Positions 47,448 to 57,344 of a stretch of DNA of 57,368 bases are shown one piece after another. The notes beneath the pieces are model-generated. The model did no database searches. It had not been told where the DNA came from and saw nothing but the letters and a program-made list of their open reading frames with translations. How positions within the stretch are numbered: the first letter of the stretch is position 1; every line of letters starts with the position of its first letter. The stretch is from Acinetobacter stercoris (GTDB lineage Bacteria; Pseudomonadota; Gammaproteobacteria; Pseudomonadales; Moraxellaceae). The stretch spans positions 1 through 57,368 of the forward strand of contig NZ_OOGT01000001.1 of NCBI RefSeq assembly GCF_900323515.1. Reading direction: 5' to 3'. The position numbers and the translations under genes are program-made.

Positions 47448-47938
47448 AAGCTTTGTTTATTTTGAATCTGTTTAGCCAGTTTATAACATTCTTCAACATG
47501 GGCTTCTGCGACTTTCTTCATCACGATGTAGCCCATACCTGCAGCAACAATTTGACCACCTATAGGAATAAATTTGGTCACTTGTTTGGTGATGACTTTG
47601 GTTGCAACATTATCCAATGTTTTTTTAACAGCAGTACGAGCAACAACAAAACCTGAAAACTCAAATCCACGTTTACGCAGTTCACTCCAGTGAATTTCTT
47701 TGGTTTTAGGATCATATACTGTAATTTGATCTGGTGCTAAACCAAATCTGGCACTAATTTCGGGAATTAGAATAGATAAAATACCGACGTCAATGACCAC
47801 ATCAAAAAAAGGAATCGGAATGATTGCAGCGCCTGCTGAAACATAGGCACGTTTTTTGACCATGTTTAAACATTCTTCTCGGACTTGTTCTAAATTCAAA
47901 CTTGGATCAATTGATTCTGGCAGTTTATCAATTTTCAT
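47432..47938 (-). CDS. Small conserved membrane protein (EcsC/DUF697-like)
   Basis: The function is unknown. The 168-residue product (from ATG 47938, with AGGTA suitably upstream) has two hydrophobic stretches: AYVSAGAAIIPIPFFDVVIDVGILSILIP (about 35-60) and IPIGGQIVAAGMGYIVMKKVAEAH (about 130-153). These are typical of EcsC or DUF697 (YcjF-like) families, where the pattern Ala-Ile-Pro-Ile-Pro introduces the first helix pair. The open frame continues upstream to a GTG at 48091, but those 51 residues look random and are rejected. It is convergent to pap and divergent from recC. Family placement is tentative. Confidence 0.6.
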   Translation of the reverse strand: MKIDKLPESIDPSLNLEQVREECLNMVKKRAYVSAGAAIIPIPFFDVVIDVGILSILIPEISARFGLAPDQITVYDPKTKEIHWSELRKRGFEFSGFVVARTAVKKTLDNVATKVITKQVTKFIPIGGQIVAAGMGYIVMKKVAEAHVEECYKLAKQIQNKQSLKIVS

Positions 47939-48116
47939 AAAGTACCTGTTTTCAAACTCGTTATAATATTTTTGATTATGCACATTTCCAATAGACAGTG
48001 TAAATTGAAGTGCATTAAACATTCCATCTTGTGTAAAAGTGACATAGTCTGTTTGAGATGTATAGTAATCTTTCTTTATTTTTTTGTGCACTGGTTCTAA
48101 TAAAAGCTGAGGGTAT

Positions 48117-51100
48117 ATGGGGATTCATGTAATTCAAAGCCAGCGGATTGATGTGCTGGTTCAAGGTGTTTTGCAAAGTATCGCAACACCATCCTCTCAT
48201 CCTTTCGATGTTTTAAAGACACAGCATTTTATTGTCCCAAGTCCCGCAGTACAGGAATGGCTTACCCAGAAGATTTCCGAGATTCAGGGAATTAGTGCAA
48301 ATACGCTATTTCACCAGCGTATCCGTGGTTTTCAATGGTATGCCTATCAACAAGTTCTGGAAAATAAGGATAAAGTACGTAAGGCGAATATTCCACGTTT
48401 GATCATGAAATGGAGAATTTATCAAACTCTGAAACCATTTATTGAAGCTGAACATTTTGATCTGGCAGCAGAACATCCATTATTTTCGATTATTCAACGG
48501 ATTTATGATAGTGCAGACCGGTTAGAGCAAGGCCTGGAAAAACAACAAAAAAAACAAAGTATGTTGTATTGGGTGGCAGAGCAAGTTTCTAAATTGTTTA
48601 GTAACTATATGATTTATCGTGGAGAGTGCACAAAGAAATGCGAGGGAGATTGCCATTGTGCTACCAACTGGTTAAGTCGCTGGGGGCAAAATCAGGCGCT
48701 GGATATAGAAAACTTATTTTTTAAAACCAATTCTGACGTTTCAGCATTTCATTTAAATCAGGCACAGGCTTTGGAGTCTTGGCAGCGTTGGCTCTGGCAA
48801 CAGAGTTTTCATCAGGATTATTTGGAAATTCAAAATATTGATCGAGAATTTTGGCAAATGCTGGATCATCCAGATACTCAGGTTCAAGCGCTAAAACAAC
48901 TCCCTAAACAAGTGGTCATTTTTACCGTTCTAGATTTGCCACCTAGCCAGTTACATTTTCTACGTCGTTTAGGGCAGTATATAGAAGTTCTGATTTTGCA
49001 TTATAACCCTTCTCAGGAGTATTGGGCTGACAGTGTCGACCCGAACTGGAAGAAACAGTACGATTTAGGGGTGAAAGAACGTTTTATTGCTAAAAACCCC
49101 AATGCATCAGATCAGGAAATTGATCAATTTTTTCAAGAGTTCACCTTAAATTTTAATGCGGAAATACGTGAGTCTCGTCATCCACTTTTAACCCGTTTTG
49201 GTAAACAGGCGCGTGATCATTTTTCCATTTTGTCTCATCTTTCTTCTGGTGAAGAAGGGCAATGGGTTGATGCTTTTGTTGATGAGTTCCCTGAACATTT
49301 ACTTGGTAAATTACAGTCTGATATTTTGTATCTGGTCGAGCCAGAACCGCATGCATATTCATTAAAAAAACAGGATGATTCAATACAAATTCATGTCTGC
49401 CATTCTACACAGCGTCAGCTTGAAGTTCTAAAAGAGCAGTTGATCCATTGGTTATCTAAAAATACTGTTGATCACTCGCATAAACCTCATGATGTTTTAG
49501 TTCTTGTTCCAAATTTAAAAGAAATCGAACCCCTGATTCGTAGTGTATTTCCGAGTTCTGGCAATGCTCAAGGAGTGCATTTGCCTGTAAAAATCGCAGG
49601 TGTGACTCAACTGGATGCCAATAATGCCTGGCGTGCTATTTTGGGGCGTATACAACTGGTACAAGGTCGATTTACAGTAGAAGATTTTGCAGACTGGCTT
49701 AATCTCAGTGCTACACAACTTCGTTATGCACTTGATGTTTCTGCATCACAAAGAATGGTTCAACTGTTGGTCAATGCGGGTTTTAAGCGTGGTTTAAATC
49801 CTGAACATTTAAAACAGAGTTTAAGTGAAAATGACGAAGATTTTCGCTTTAGCTTTAAATATGCGCTGGATCGTTTGGCATTAGGCATTGCCATACCTGA
49901 ACATGCTGTTTTTGAAGATACCTTAAGTTATGATTCGGTGTTGCCAAGTGATTTTGAATTGATTGCAAAGTTGATTGATATTTATAAGGATTTTTCAGCA
50001 CGTCAGAACTGGTTGATTTGGCATGAAATATATCCTGCACCTCGTTCGACAGAAAGCTGGATTAAACAATTATTTGATGATATTTCCGAGTTTGAACAGG
50101 CTGGGGTTGAATCATTAAAAACTGTTCGTGAGATTGTAAAAAAGCAGGAACGGATGCTGACACTTTCTTATAATTATGAAAATCAGGGGCAAGGTGATCT
50201 TAAATATATTCATTTACCTTTACCTTATTTGTTGCAGGAAATTCAAAATACTCTAGACAGTCAGATTGAACAGGCTATACCAACAGGACAGATCACTTTT
50301 AGCCAGATTGGGCAAATACGACCTATCCCTTACAAATTGATTGTCATGTTAAATCTGGATAGCGGTAAGTTTCCAAGTCGCAATCAGCATTTACCTTTTG
50401 ATTTAATGCAATTGTTACGTCCTCAGTTAGGTGATCGTTCTCGTTTGGAAGATGATCAGGGAGCGTTTCTTGATGCATTATTACTGGCTCAGGAAAATTT
50501 ATGGTTATTCTATAATGGCTTCGATGTGAATGATGGTGAAGTTCGTGAACCATCAAGTGTTCTTCAGGAGCTGATCAATCACATTGCTTTGATTAGCCGA
50601 TCTGACGATGAGGATGTAATCATAGACCAGCGAGTGTCTTTAGAGGGGATAGAAGTTCCAGCCCAGATTGTGAACCTTTATCATTTACACCCATTACAGC
50701 CATTTGATCCAGTTGGGTTTGAATCAAATGAAATTGTACGTTATCAGGATCAGTGGTTTACCATTGCGTCACAAATAAGACAACAAAATGGGCAACGTGA
50801 AGCCTGGGTGAACACGCTTTATGCTACAAATCAGGAACAGATCAATGTACTCGATGCTGGGCAATGGATTTTAGATATTACATTTCCTGCACGTTTATAT
50901 CTAAAAACACTAGGGGTAGAAAATTTAAGTCCAAATGATTTACCTATACAGAATGAACCATTGGTTCTGGATGGTTTGGGGCGTTATAACATTCGAGATT
51001 TCTTACAGAACGCAAATGAAATATCCAATACAACTATTATGGAAAGGCAGCTGGAAGACCAGCTTCCTGTAGGCAAAGTCAGACCAGCGGCTTTACGAAT

Positions 51101-51773
51101 GAGTCTGGTAGAGCAACAAGCTTTGCAATCCAGATTGCATTTATATGCAACTGAGGTAACCCAGATTACCCAAAGGCAGTGGCGATATACTGATGATTTA
51201 ACTTTAAATATTATTGTACCTAAAAATCCTGATCAGGATTGGATCAGTGTAGATGCCTCTAGCAGTCGTGCTAAGCGCAGAACTAAAGCTTGGCTAGAAT
51301 ATTTAATTTGGCTTGCTTATTTAAATCTGGATGATGAACAATCTGCAAAGTTAAGACGTATTGCAATTTTTAGTGATCATACGGTCATTAGTGAAGGCTT
51401 GACCTCAAAGCAAGCGCAACAGTATCTGTCTGCATGGTTTAAGGCTTATGAATATGCGCAAAAACAACCTCTGGTTTTGCCTGCAGCATTATTGTTACAA
51501 CTTGCAGAAAAGGGCAAGAGTCTTGAATGGGAAATGGATGAGCATGGGCATCAGCACATCCAAAACTTTAATGATCTGATCAAGGAATGGGACAAAAGTG
51601 ATGCCTATTTAAATTATTCCTTGCAGGATATGGAGTGGAGTAAACATCACCGCGATTGGCAGTTTATTTTACAGGAACAGGATGCAAGAGCACTGTTACA
51701 ACATGCCTGTGATGCATTTTCATATGCTTTATATCAGCCTATTTATCAATATCAGTACGTGCCTGAGGAATAA
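48117..51773 (+). CDS. recC: Exodeoxyribonuclease V subunit gamma RecC
   Basis: RecC is the Chi-recognising scaffold of the RecBCD helicase-nuclease that processes double-strand breaks. The 1218-residue product starts with VIQSQRIDVLVQGVLQ and has the inactive-helicase block HFIVPSPAVQEWLTQKI, with PLPYLLQEIQNTL, SQIGQIRPIPYKLIVMLNLDSGKFP and LGDRSRLEDDQGAFLDALLLAQENLWLFYNG in the middle, all typical. A Cys-rich stretch (C171, C175, C179, H180, C181) is not part of the E. coli protein. It precedes recB by three bases, order recC-recB-recD. The start has TGAGGG close upstream. Confidence 0.96.
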   Translation: MGIHVIQSQRIDVLVQGVLQSIATPSSHPFDVLKTQHFIVPSPAVQEWLTQKISEIQGISANTLFHQRIRGFQWYAYQQVLENKDKVRKANIPRLIMKWRIYQTLKPFIEAEHFDLAAEHPLFSIIQRIYDSADRLEQGLEKQQKKQSMLYWVAEQVSKLFSNYMIYRGECTKKCEGDCHCATNWLSRWGQNQALDIENLFFKTNSDVSAFHLNQAQALESWQRWLWQQSFHQDYLEIQNIDREFWQMLDHPDTQVQALKQLPKQVVIFTVLDLPPSQLHFLRRLGQYIEVLILHYNPSQEYWADSVDPNWKKQYDLGVKERFIAKNPNASDQEIDQFFQEFTLNFNAEIRESRHPLLTRFGKQARDHFSILSHLSSGEEGQWVDAFVDEFPEHLLGKLQSDILYLVEPEPHAYSLKKQDDSIQIHVCHSTQRQLEVLKEQLIHWLSKNTVDHSHKPHDVLVLVPNLKEIEPLIRSVFPSSGNAQGVHLPVKIAGVTQLDANNAWRAILGRIQLVQGRFTVEDFADWLNLSATQLRYALDVSASQRMVQLLVNAGFKRGLNPEHLKQSLSENDEDFRFSFKYALDRLALGIAIPEHAVFEDTLSYDSVLPSDFELIAKLIDIYKDFSARQNWLIWHEIYPAPRSTESWIKQLFDDISEFEQAGVESLKTVREIVKKQERMLTLSYNYENQGQGDLKYIHLPLPYLLQEIQNTLDSQIEQAIPTGQITFSQIGQIRPIPYKLIVMLNLDSGKFPSRNQHLPFDLMQLLRPQLGDRSRLEDDQGAFLDALLLAQENLWLFYNGFDVNDGEVREPSSVLQELINHIALISRSDDEDVIIDQRVSLEGIEVPAQIVNLYHLHPLQPFDPVGFESNEIVRYQDQWFTIASQIRQQNGQREAWVNTLYATNQEQINVLDAGQWILDITFPARLYLKTLGVENLSPNDLPIQNEPLVLDGLGRYNIRDFLQNANEISNTTIMERQLEDQLPVGKVRPAALRMSLVEQQALQSRLHLYATEVTQITQRQWRYTDDLTLNIIVPKNPDQDWISVDASSSRAKRRTKAWLEYLIWLAYLNLDDEQSAKLRRIAIFSDHTVISEGLTSKQAQQYLSAWFKAYEYAQKQPLVLPAALLLQLAEKGKSLEWEMDEHGHQHIQNFNDLIKEWDKSDAYLNYSLQDMEWSKHHRDWQFILQEQDARALLQHACDAFSYALYQPIYQYQYVPEE

Positions 51774-51776
51774 GAC

Positions 51777-54700
51777 ATGAGTCAAGATAAAGTGTCTATT
51801 CAACCGATTTCAGACATGCATTTTTCAGGGCTACACTGGATTGAAGCATCTGCTGGAACAGGTAAAACCTATACACTATCAAGTTTGATGGTACGCATTT
51901 TACTTGAACAATATTTACCGAAACAGGTGATTGCAACGACATTCACTCGGGCTGCCGCCGCTGAGCTAAAAGCCAGAATACGTGCCAGATTGATTGAAAC
52001 ATATCGTTATTTTGATACTAAACGAGAGCAGACAGAGCAGGAAAATTTAAATCAGGCAGCACAAGAGTCTGATCCTTTATTTGCAAAAGTATTAACAGTT
52101 TTTGCTACACGTGTTGCATATGCCTGTGAACGATTAAAACTGGTGATTGATCAGCTGGATGAGCTTTTTGTTGGAACGCTGGACAGTTTTAGTCAAAAAT
52201 TACTTCGAGAGTTTGCTTTTGAAAGTGGCAAAATTGAACGTGCAGAAATTACCGAAGATGCAAAAAAATATACTTTACAGCTTATTCATGACATTTTACG
52301 TGAGTGGATTCAATCACAACCACAAGATGTGATCAGTCATTTGGTTTTTACTGGAGTTCTGCGCGATGTTGATTATTATGCCGATACTGTGGAGCAAAGC
52401 CTGAATTTTGCCTCTGCCAGCTTTGTAGAACCACAGTTTACAGCATTGGATATACAAACATTTGAACAGGCTATATTACAGTTGGCAGAGATTGATGTCG
52501 TAGAATTAAAAAACCTGGAACCCTATTATTTACTGGATGGCGCATATTATAAAAATATCAATGGGACAAAATTTAGAAATGGAAGATTCAACCGTATTTT
52601 TACTAAAAGCCTTCCGCTCATTATTCAAAATATCAAGGAATTTGGTAGTCAGGGTTATTTGAGCCAGAATTTGTCCCAAGCAAAAGAAGACTTGGCGACC
52701 TTGATCAAGGTGTTGAATGAAGAGCAGATTTTTAAAAAAGCAGCGAGTGAAGATACTCAGCATCAGTTTTACCAACATGTATTTATTAAAAAGTTAGTTC
52801 AACTATTTCCGTTTATTCAATCTTTTGAAAATCAGTTGGATGCGGTTGATAGCTATTTAAAATTTTATATTGCCAAAGAAGTGAAAAAACGTTTGCCACA
52901 AGTGTTGCAGCAAAAGGGTGAAACGACATTTTCCCAACAGATCCGTACACTCTCTGAAGCCCTGCAAAATGAACAAGGGCAACGTTTCGCTGCATTTGTA
53001 CATGCACGTTACCCTCTGATACTGGTGGATGAGTTTCAGGATACCAACCAAGATCAAGATGATATGCTGGCGCAAATTTGGCGACATCCAAGTCGTGTCA
53101 AGGCAGGTTGCATGATCATGGTCGGAGATCGTAAACAGGCGATTTACGGCTTTCGCGGTGGTGATATGTTAACTTTCTTGAAAGCTCATCAGGATGTATT
53201 TGGCAAAGAAGGTCACGCTTATAATCTGGTTTATAACCATCGTTCAGTCAAGCCTATGGTTGAGGTTGTTGATGCTTTATTTCAAAGACAACCTGATTTT
53301 GGTGAGCAAGTTTTTTACACACCTGTTCAGGCAGGTCCTAGGTCACATCCAGATTTGATCGATCATGGCAATATCAATCCTTTTCCTTTGCGTTGGATAT
53401 ACCTCACTGACAAAAATACTGAAGCAGAACAGGTTGCATGGAAAATCAGAGAACTTTTAAATCAGAGTGTCTCAGGTCAACTGTATTTTACTGAGAAATC
53501 AGGAAAACGTAGTTTAGATGAAAGTGATATTGCGATTTTATCGAAAAATCATGCAGGACTGGATAATGCTCAACGTGCTTTGGAAAGCTTGGGTATACGG
53601 GTCAACCGTCCTGCGAAAAAGAGTGTTTTTGATCATCAGATTGCTAAAGATGTAGGGGCTGTATTGACAGCAATATTGCATCCATTTGATGAAGCAAAAA
53701 TTAAAAGAGCATTATTGAGCCGTTTATTAGGCTTTGATTTGCAGCAGTTGTTAGATCTGGAGTCACATGCAGATGGTTTAAGCCACTATATTGCAAAATT
53801 TGATGAGATTAGAGAACTCTGGTTACAACAGGGTTTTTTATCAGCATGGCAAAGCTGTTTAAATGAGTTTCAGATCTGGCGAAAACTGGTCGAGAAGTCT
53901 AGTCGTGATAATGAACGTGCTGTGGTGAATCTTCGCCATTTGACAGAAGTTCTATCACAACATAGTGAACATTATCAGGGTGCGCAAAATCTGTATCACT
54001 GGTATCTGAAACAGTTACAGTCTCCGAGTGAACGTGATTGGGAGTTAGAGAGAAAACTGTCCAGTGAGGCTGGTGTTCAACTGATGACGATTCACCAGTC
54101 TAAAGGGCTTGAGTTTAAGTTTGTATTTTTATTGGGAGCAGATGCTGCATTTAGTGAAAAAAATAAAACCCTGAACTTTTCAACTGTGCAGCAACACAAT
54201 CCATCATCAGGAAAAAATGAAGTTCAGCGGATAGTCGCAGTTAATGATAAAAATACCTTAAAGCCTGAGGACATACAGCAGCATAATGAGCGGGCCGCAG
54301 CAGAACAGCATCGTCTCTGGTACGTTGCACTCACACGCGCCAGCTATCGAGTATACGCCATGATGAGTGATCTTGAGGGTAAGTCAAATACAGCATTGGC
54401 ATTCTGGAAAAATGTAGCAGGCGGGTTTGTACATGATTATAGCTGTCATGAGGCATTATTACTTGAGCGACCACAAAAAATTGAATCTCAAAAGCTGGAA
54501 CATTATACAGAATTATATGCCAGGACATTTCCAGTTGAACGCTTTTATCCACGAGGAAAAACCAGTTTTAGTTACCTTGCCCAGCATTTAACTCGCCGTC
54601 AAATTCAGGATGCTTTAGCCGAAGCAAACTATACGATGGAAAGTGCTGAAGATGAAATCAATCTGGATATACCGATCATTGAAAATGTTACCCAACCTAT

Positions 54701-55493
54701 AGACTGGATCAAAGCAAATTTTCCTATGGGGACTATGGCAGGGAATTTTTTACATGAAATTTTTGAGCATATTGATTTTCAAGACTCCAAAAACTGGCAT
54801 GTTGAAATTCATCGACGATTTAAAAATACCTATCCTGCACTTTGGAATGAATTGATTGAAAAATATCAGTCAGCTTTTCCAGAAGAGCAACAGGTGGAAG
54901 AACATTTGATCTCACTTGTTGCATCTTGGCTACAGGATATTTTAACTACGCCGATTCAAAATGATTTTTGCTTAAATCAACTCGACAACAACCAACGTCT
55001 AGCTGAGTTTCCATTTTATTTGGCACTGTCAGACCGTGTTCTGGCAACACAACGGATTCATCAGCTTTTTGATGAGTATGGCATTGATATGCCTGATTTT
55101 AAGGAAAGTTTCTCTGCACGCTATTTGAATGGCTCAATCGATTTATTGTTTTATGATGGACATCAATATCATATCGCTGATTATAAAAGTAATTTTTTAG
55201 GTACAGATCAGCTTAACTATACATCTGAAGAAATCAAAGCCAGCATGTCACATTCTAGTTATTGGTTACAAGCTGCATTATATCTGGTTGCTTTGCATCG
55301 CTATTTAAAAGTTCAGTTAGCTGATTACCAGATAGAACGGGATTTGGGTGGAGCAACATATTTATATTTGAGAGGGATGAATACCCAGCCTGATCAAGGA
55401 TATTTTTACTGGAAACCCGAAACTGAATTCATCTTGAGACTTGATGCAGTTTTAGGATATTTGCATGAGGATAAAATGAGTGAAGTTATATGA
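51777..55493 (+). CDS. recB: Exodeoxyribonuclease V subunit beta RecB
   Basis: RecB is the 3'-to-5' helicase and the only nuclease of RecBCD. The 1238-residue product has Walker A ASAGTGKTYTL (Lys30), TFTRAAAAELKARIR, motif II VDEFQDTNQDQDD, GDRKQAIYGFRGGD, HQSKGLEFKFVFLL and LWYVALTRASYR. The C-terminal nuclease has D1122 (GSIDLLF), D1135 and K1137 (ADYKSN), with the same 13- and 15-residue spacing as E. coli D1067, D1080 and K1082. Its catalytic residues are therefore intact. It starts three bases after the recC stop. A 13-bp direct repeat covers its last codons. Confidence 0.97.
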   Translation: MSQDKVSIQPISDMHFSGLHWIEASAGTGKTYTLSSLMVRILLEQYLPKQVIATTFTRAAAAELKARIRARLIETYRYFDTKREQTEQENLNQAAQESDPLFAKVLTVFATRVAYACERLKLVIDQLDELFVGTLDSFSQKLLREFAFESGKIERAEITEDAKKYTLQLIHDILREWIQSQPQDVISHLVFTGVLRDVDYYADTVEQSLNFASASFVEPQFTALDIQTFEQAILQLAEIDVVELKNLEPYYLLDGAYYKNINGTKFRNGRFNRIFTKSLPLIIQNIKEFGSQGYLSQNLSQAKEDLATLIKVLNEEQIFKKAASEDTQHQFYQHVFIKKLVQLFPFIQSFENQLDAVDSYLKFYIAKEVKKRLPQVLQQKGETTFSQQIRTLSEALQNEQGQRFAAFVHARYPLILVDEFQDTNQDQDDMLAQIWRHPSRVKAGCMIMVGDRKQAIYGFRGGDMLTFLKAHQDVFGKEGHAYNLVYNHRSVKPMVEVVDALFQRQPDFGEQVFYTPVQAGPRSHPDLIDHGNINPFPLRWIYLTDKNTEAEQVAWKIRELLNQSVSGQLYFTEKSGKRSLDESDIAILSKNHAGLDNAQRALESLGIRVNRPAKKSVFDHQIAKDVGAVLTAILHPFDEAKIKRALLSRLLGFDLQQLLDLESHADGLSHYIAKFDEIRELWLQQGFLSAWQSCLNEFQIWRKLVEKSSRDNERAVVNLRHLTEVLSQHSEHYQGAQNLYHWYLKQLQSPSERDWELERKLSSEAGVQLMTIHQSKGLEFKFVFLLGADAAFSEKNKTLNFSTVQQHNPSSGKNEVQRIVAVNDKNTLKPEDIQQHNERAAAEQHRLWYVALTRASYRVYAMMSDLEGKSNTALAFWKNVAGGFVHDYSCHEALLLERPQKIESQKLEHYTELYARTFPVERFYPRGKTSFSYLAQHLTRRQIQDALAEANYTMESAEDEINLDIPIIENVTQPIDWIKANFPMGTMAGNFLHEIFEHIDFQDSKNWHVEIHRRFKNTYPALWNELIEKYQSAFPEEQQVEEHLISLVASWLQDILTTPIQNDFCLNQLDNNQRLAEFPFYLALSDRVLATQRIHQLFDEYGIDMPDFKESFSARYLNGSIDLLFYDGHQYHIADYKSNFLGTDQLNYTSEEIKASMSHSSYWLQAALYLVALHRYLKVQLADYQIERDLGGATYLYLRGMNTQPDQGYFYWKPETEFILRLDAVLGYLHEDKMSEVI

Positions 55494-55511
55494 ATATTTG
55501 AGTGAAGTTAT
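55477..55511. repeat. 13-bp direct repeat at the recB stop
   Basis: TGAGTGAAGTTAT occurs at 55477-55489, in the last codons of recB, and again at 55499-55511 just after its stop, 22 bp apart. It looks like a short local duplication. No function is suggested. Confidence 0.6.
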
Positions 55512-55531
55512 TTAAAATTAAAGTGTTAGTT

Positions 55532-55663
55532 TGTGGATAAATATGTTGAAAACGTTGTAGATAACTCTGAGGATAAGTGTGTGGAAAATATACAGCAACT
55601 TGAAAGTCAGATCCCGGAATGGATACAGACATGGAGTGATTACATTTTAAAGGGTTATCCACA
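55532..55663. promoter_or_regulatory. Two exact DnaA-box sequences around the recD start
   Basis: TGTGGATAA (55532-55540) is the exact complement of the DnaA box TTATCCACA, which itself occurs at 55655-55663. TGTAGATAA (55556-55564) is a one-mismatch copy. The first lies at the edge of recD and the second inside it. From base composition, well under one exact box would be expected in the whole window, so two within 132 bp is notable, but binding is only a possibility. The first copy also overlaps the more distal recD GTG. Confidence 0.35.
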
Positions 55664-57344
55664 TAGTGAAAAATCGCATGATCAAGCACTTGAACTGATA
55701 CAAGAAATTTTGATGGCAATGCTAAATGGTGATAGCTGTATCGAACGCGAAAATAAAAATATTAATGTGCTAGAAAGTCATGTGATTGCGGACACAATTG
55801 CTGAAACAACAGTTGCACCATTTGTATATGATGATAAATATTTATATCTATACCGTTATTGGCATTTAGAACAGAGTCTTGCAACTCAGGTTGCCCGATT
55901 AAAATTACAGAGAATACCAGCAATTGATATCTCAGGATTTGAGCATTTACTTGAAGACCAGCACCAAAAGTCTGCAATGAATATGGTGGCAAAGCACGCT
56001 TTGAATATTATTACAGGTGGACCTGGTACAGGAAAGACTTATACACTTGCCCGGATCATTGCTGTATTGAATCAGGCAATACCTGATATACGAATTGCTA
56101 TGGCTGCTCCAACGGGAAAGGCTGCACAGCGTATGAAAGAAGCATTACAAAATTCTTTTGATGATCCTAAATTGAATGAAATGGGGCTGGTTTCTGATCG
56201 TTTAAAAAATCAGGAAACCTTGACTATCCATCGTTTGTTGGGCTTAGGTCATCAGCAAAAACCACGCTTTCATGCTAAACAGCAATTACCATTTGATGTG
56301 ATTGTAATTGATGAAGCTTCCATGCTGGATTTGAATCTGGCAACGTTGCTTTTCAATGCTGTACCAGAAAATTGTCGGCTCATTTTGTTGGGAGATGCAC
56401 ATCAGTTAGCTTCTGTTGATGTTGGTTCTGTATTGGCTGATCTCGGTGAAGTCCCTGCTTTGCAAGAAAACAGGGTAAATCTATTGACGAGTCGGAGATT
56501 TAAAGAGGGAGCATTGATTGGGAAAATGGCAAAGTTTATTCAGCAGTCTGAAAATTCTTTGCCAGATACGACTGAACTACTCACAAACTTTGGTGTGCAG
56601 GTTGTTGTTCCTTCGGATATTGAACCTATTGTTATTCAACCCGAGATGTCAGACATCATTCAGCTTGAATACCTTCCAGAGACAATCAAAATTTCAGATT
56701 TACCCGAATATTACCAAAAATTGAGTTATGGATTTTTAAATTATTTTGATGTACTACAAAGTTATTTAAATACGGAAGATTTTACTGAAAAACATAAGGA
56801 TGTGGTTAAAGCATTTGATCAATATCGAATTTTAACTGCAATTCATCATGGTGCTTTTGGACTGGAAAGCTTAAATCATGAGATGGAGAAAGTGTTGTTT
56901 CAAAGGTTACCACGTCTGGTTAAACAGGGAGATTGGTATATTGGGCGTCCTGTGATGATGAGCTATAACGATTATCAGCTAGGTCTTTCCAATGGTGATA
57001 TCGGGATTTGCTTTAAACATCGAACTCAATCAGGACAGTTTGAAGTTTATTTTCCAAGTTTAGATAAGTGGGTTAGTGCAGCACGCTTACCCAAAAATAT
57101 TCAGACAGCTTTTGCTTTGACGATTCATAAATCCCAGGGCTCAGAGTTTAGTCATACTGCTGTTGTTCTGGATTCGGCGGCAACAAAGCTTTTAAGTCAG
57201 GAACTTATTTATACTGCGATTACCCGTGCTAAAACAGCGGTTAGTTTACTTGTTGATGTTCAAGCATTTATCCAATCACTAAAAATAAAAACAGTCAGAC
57301 ACAGTGGTTTAAAAGATAAAATTATATTGAAAATAAATAAGTAA
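55581..57344 (+). CDS. recD: Exodeoxyribonuclease V subunit alpha RecD
   Basis: RecD is the 5'-to-3' SF1B helicase of RecBCD. From GTG 55581 the product has 587 residues, close to E. coli RecD (608). An N-terminal RecB-interacting helical domain precedes the motor: Walker A GGPGTGKTYTL (Lys152), AAPTGKAAQRM, IHRLLG, motif II VIDEASMLDL, LLGDAHQLASVDVGSVLADL, FALTIHKSQGSEF and IYTAITRAK. I prefer GTG 55581 because TGAGGA lies seven bases upstream. GTG 55533 would add 16 residues but has no Shine-Dalgarno. The stop at 57342-57344 is complete, 24 bases before the window end; no terminator is seen in what remains. Confidence 0.95.
   Translation: MENIQQLESQIPEWIQTWSDYILKGYPHSEKSHDQALELIQEILMAMLNGDSCIERENKNINVLESHVIADTIAETTVAPFVYDDKYLYLYRYWHLEQSLATQVARLKLQRIPAIDISGFEHLLEDQHQKSAMNMVAKHALNIITGGPGTGKTYTLARIIAVLNQAIPDIRIAMAAPTGKAAQRMKEALQNSFDDPKLNEMGLVSDRLKNQETLTIHRLLGLGHQQKPRFHAKQQLPFDVIVIDEASMLDLNLATLLFNAVPENCRLILLGDAHQLASVDVGSVLADLGEVPALQENRVNLLTSRRFKEGALIGKMAKFIQQSENSLPDTTELLTNFGVQVVVPSDIEPIVIQPEMSDIIQLEYLPETIKISDLPEYYQKLSYGFLNYFDVLQSYLNTEDFTEKHKDVVKAFDQYRILTAIHHGAFGLESLNHEMEKVLFQRLPRLVKQGDWYIGRPVMMSYNDYQLGLSNGDIGICFKHRTQSGQFEVYFPSLDKWVSAARLPKNIQTAFALTIHKSQGSEFSHTAVVLDSAATKLLSQELIYTAITRAKTAVSLLVDVQAFIQSLKIKTVRHSGLKDKIILKINK

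Noticed and set aside
47939-48091. N-terminal extension of the small membrane protein to GTG 48091
   Set aside because: The extra 51 residues look random, there is no Shine-Dalgarno, and ATG 47938 has one. The extension would also occupy most of the recC promoter region.
55533-55580. RecD start at GTG 55533
   Set aside because: No Shine-Dalgarno precedes it, while GTG 55581 has TGAGGA at good spacing. The extra 16 residues are a local sequence duplication.
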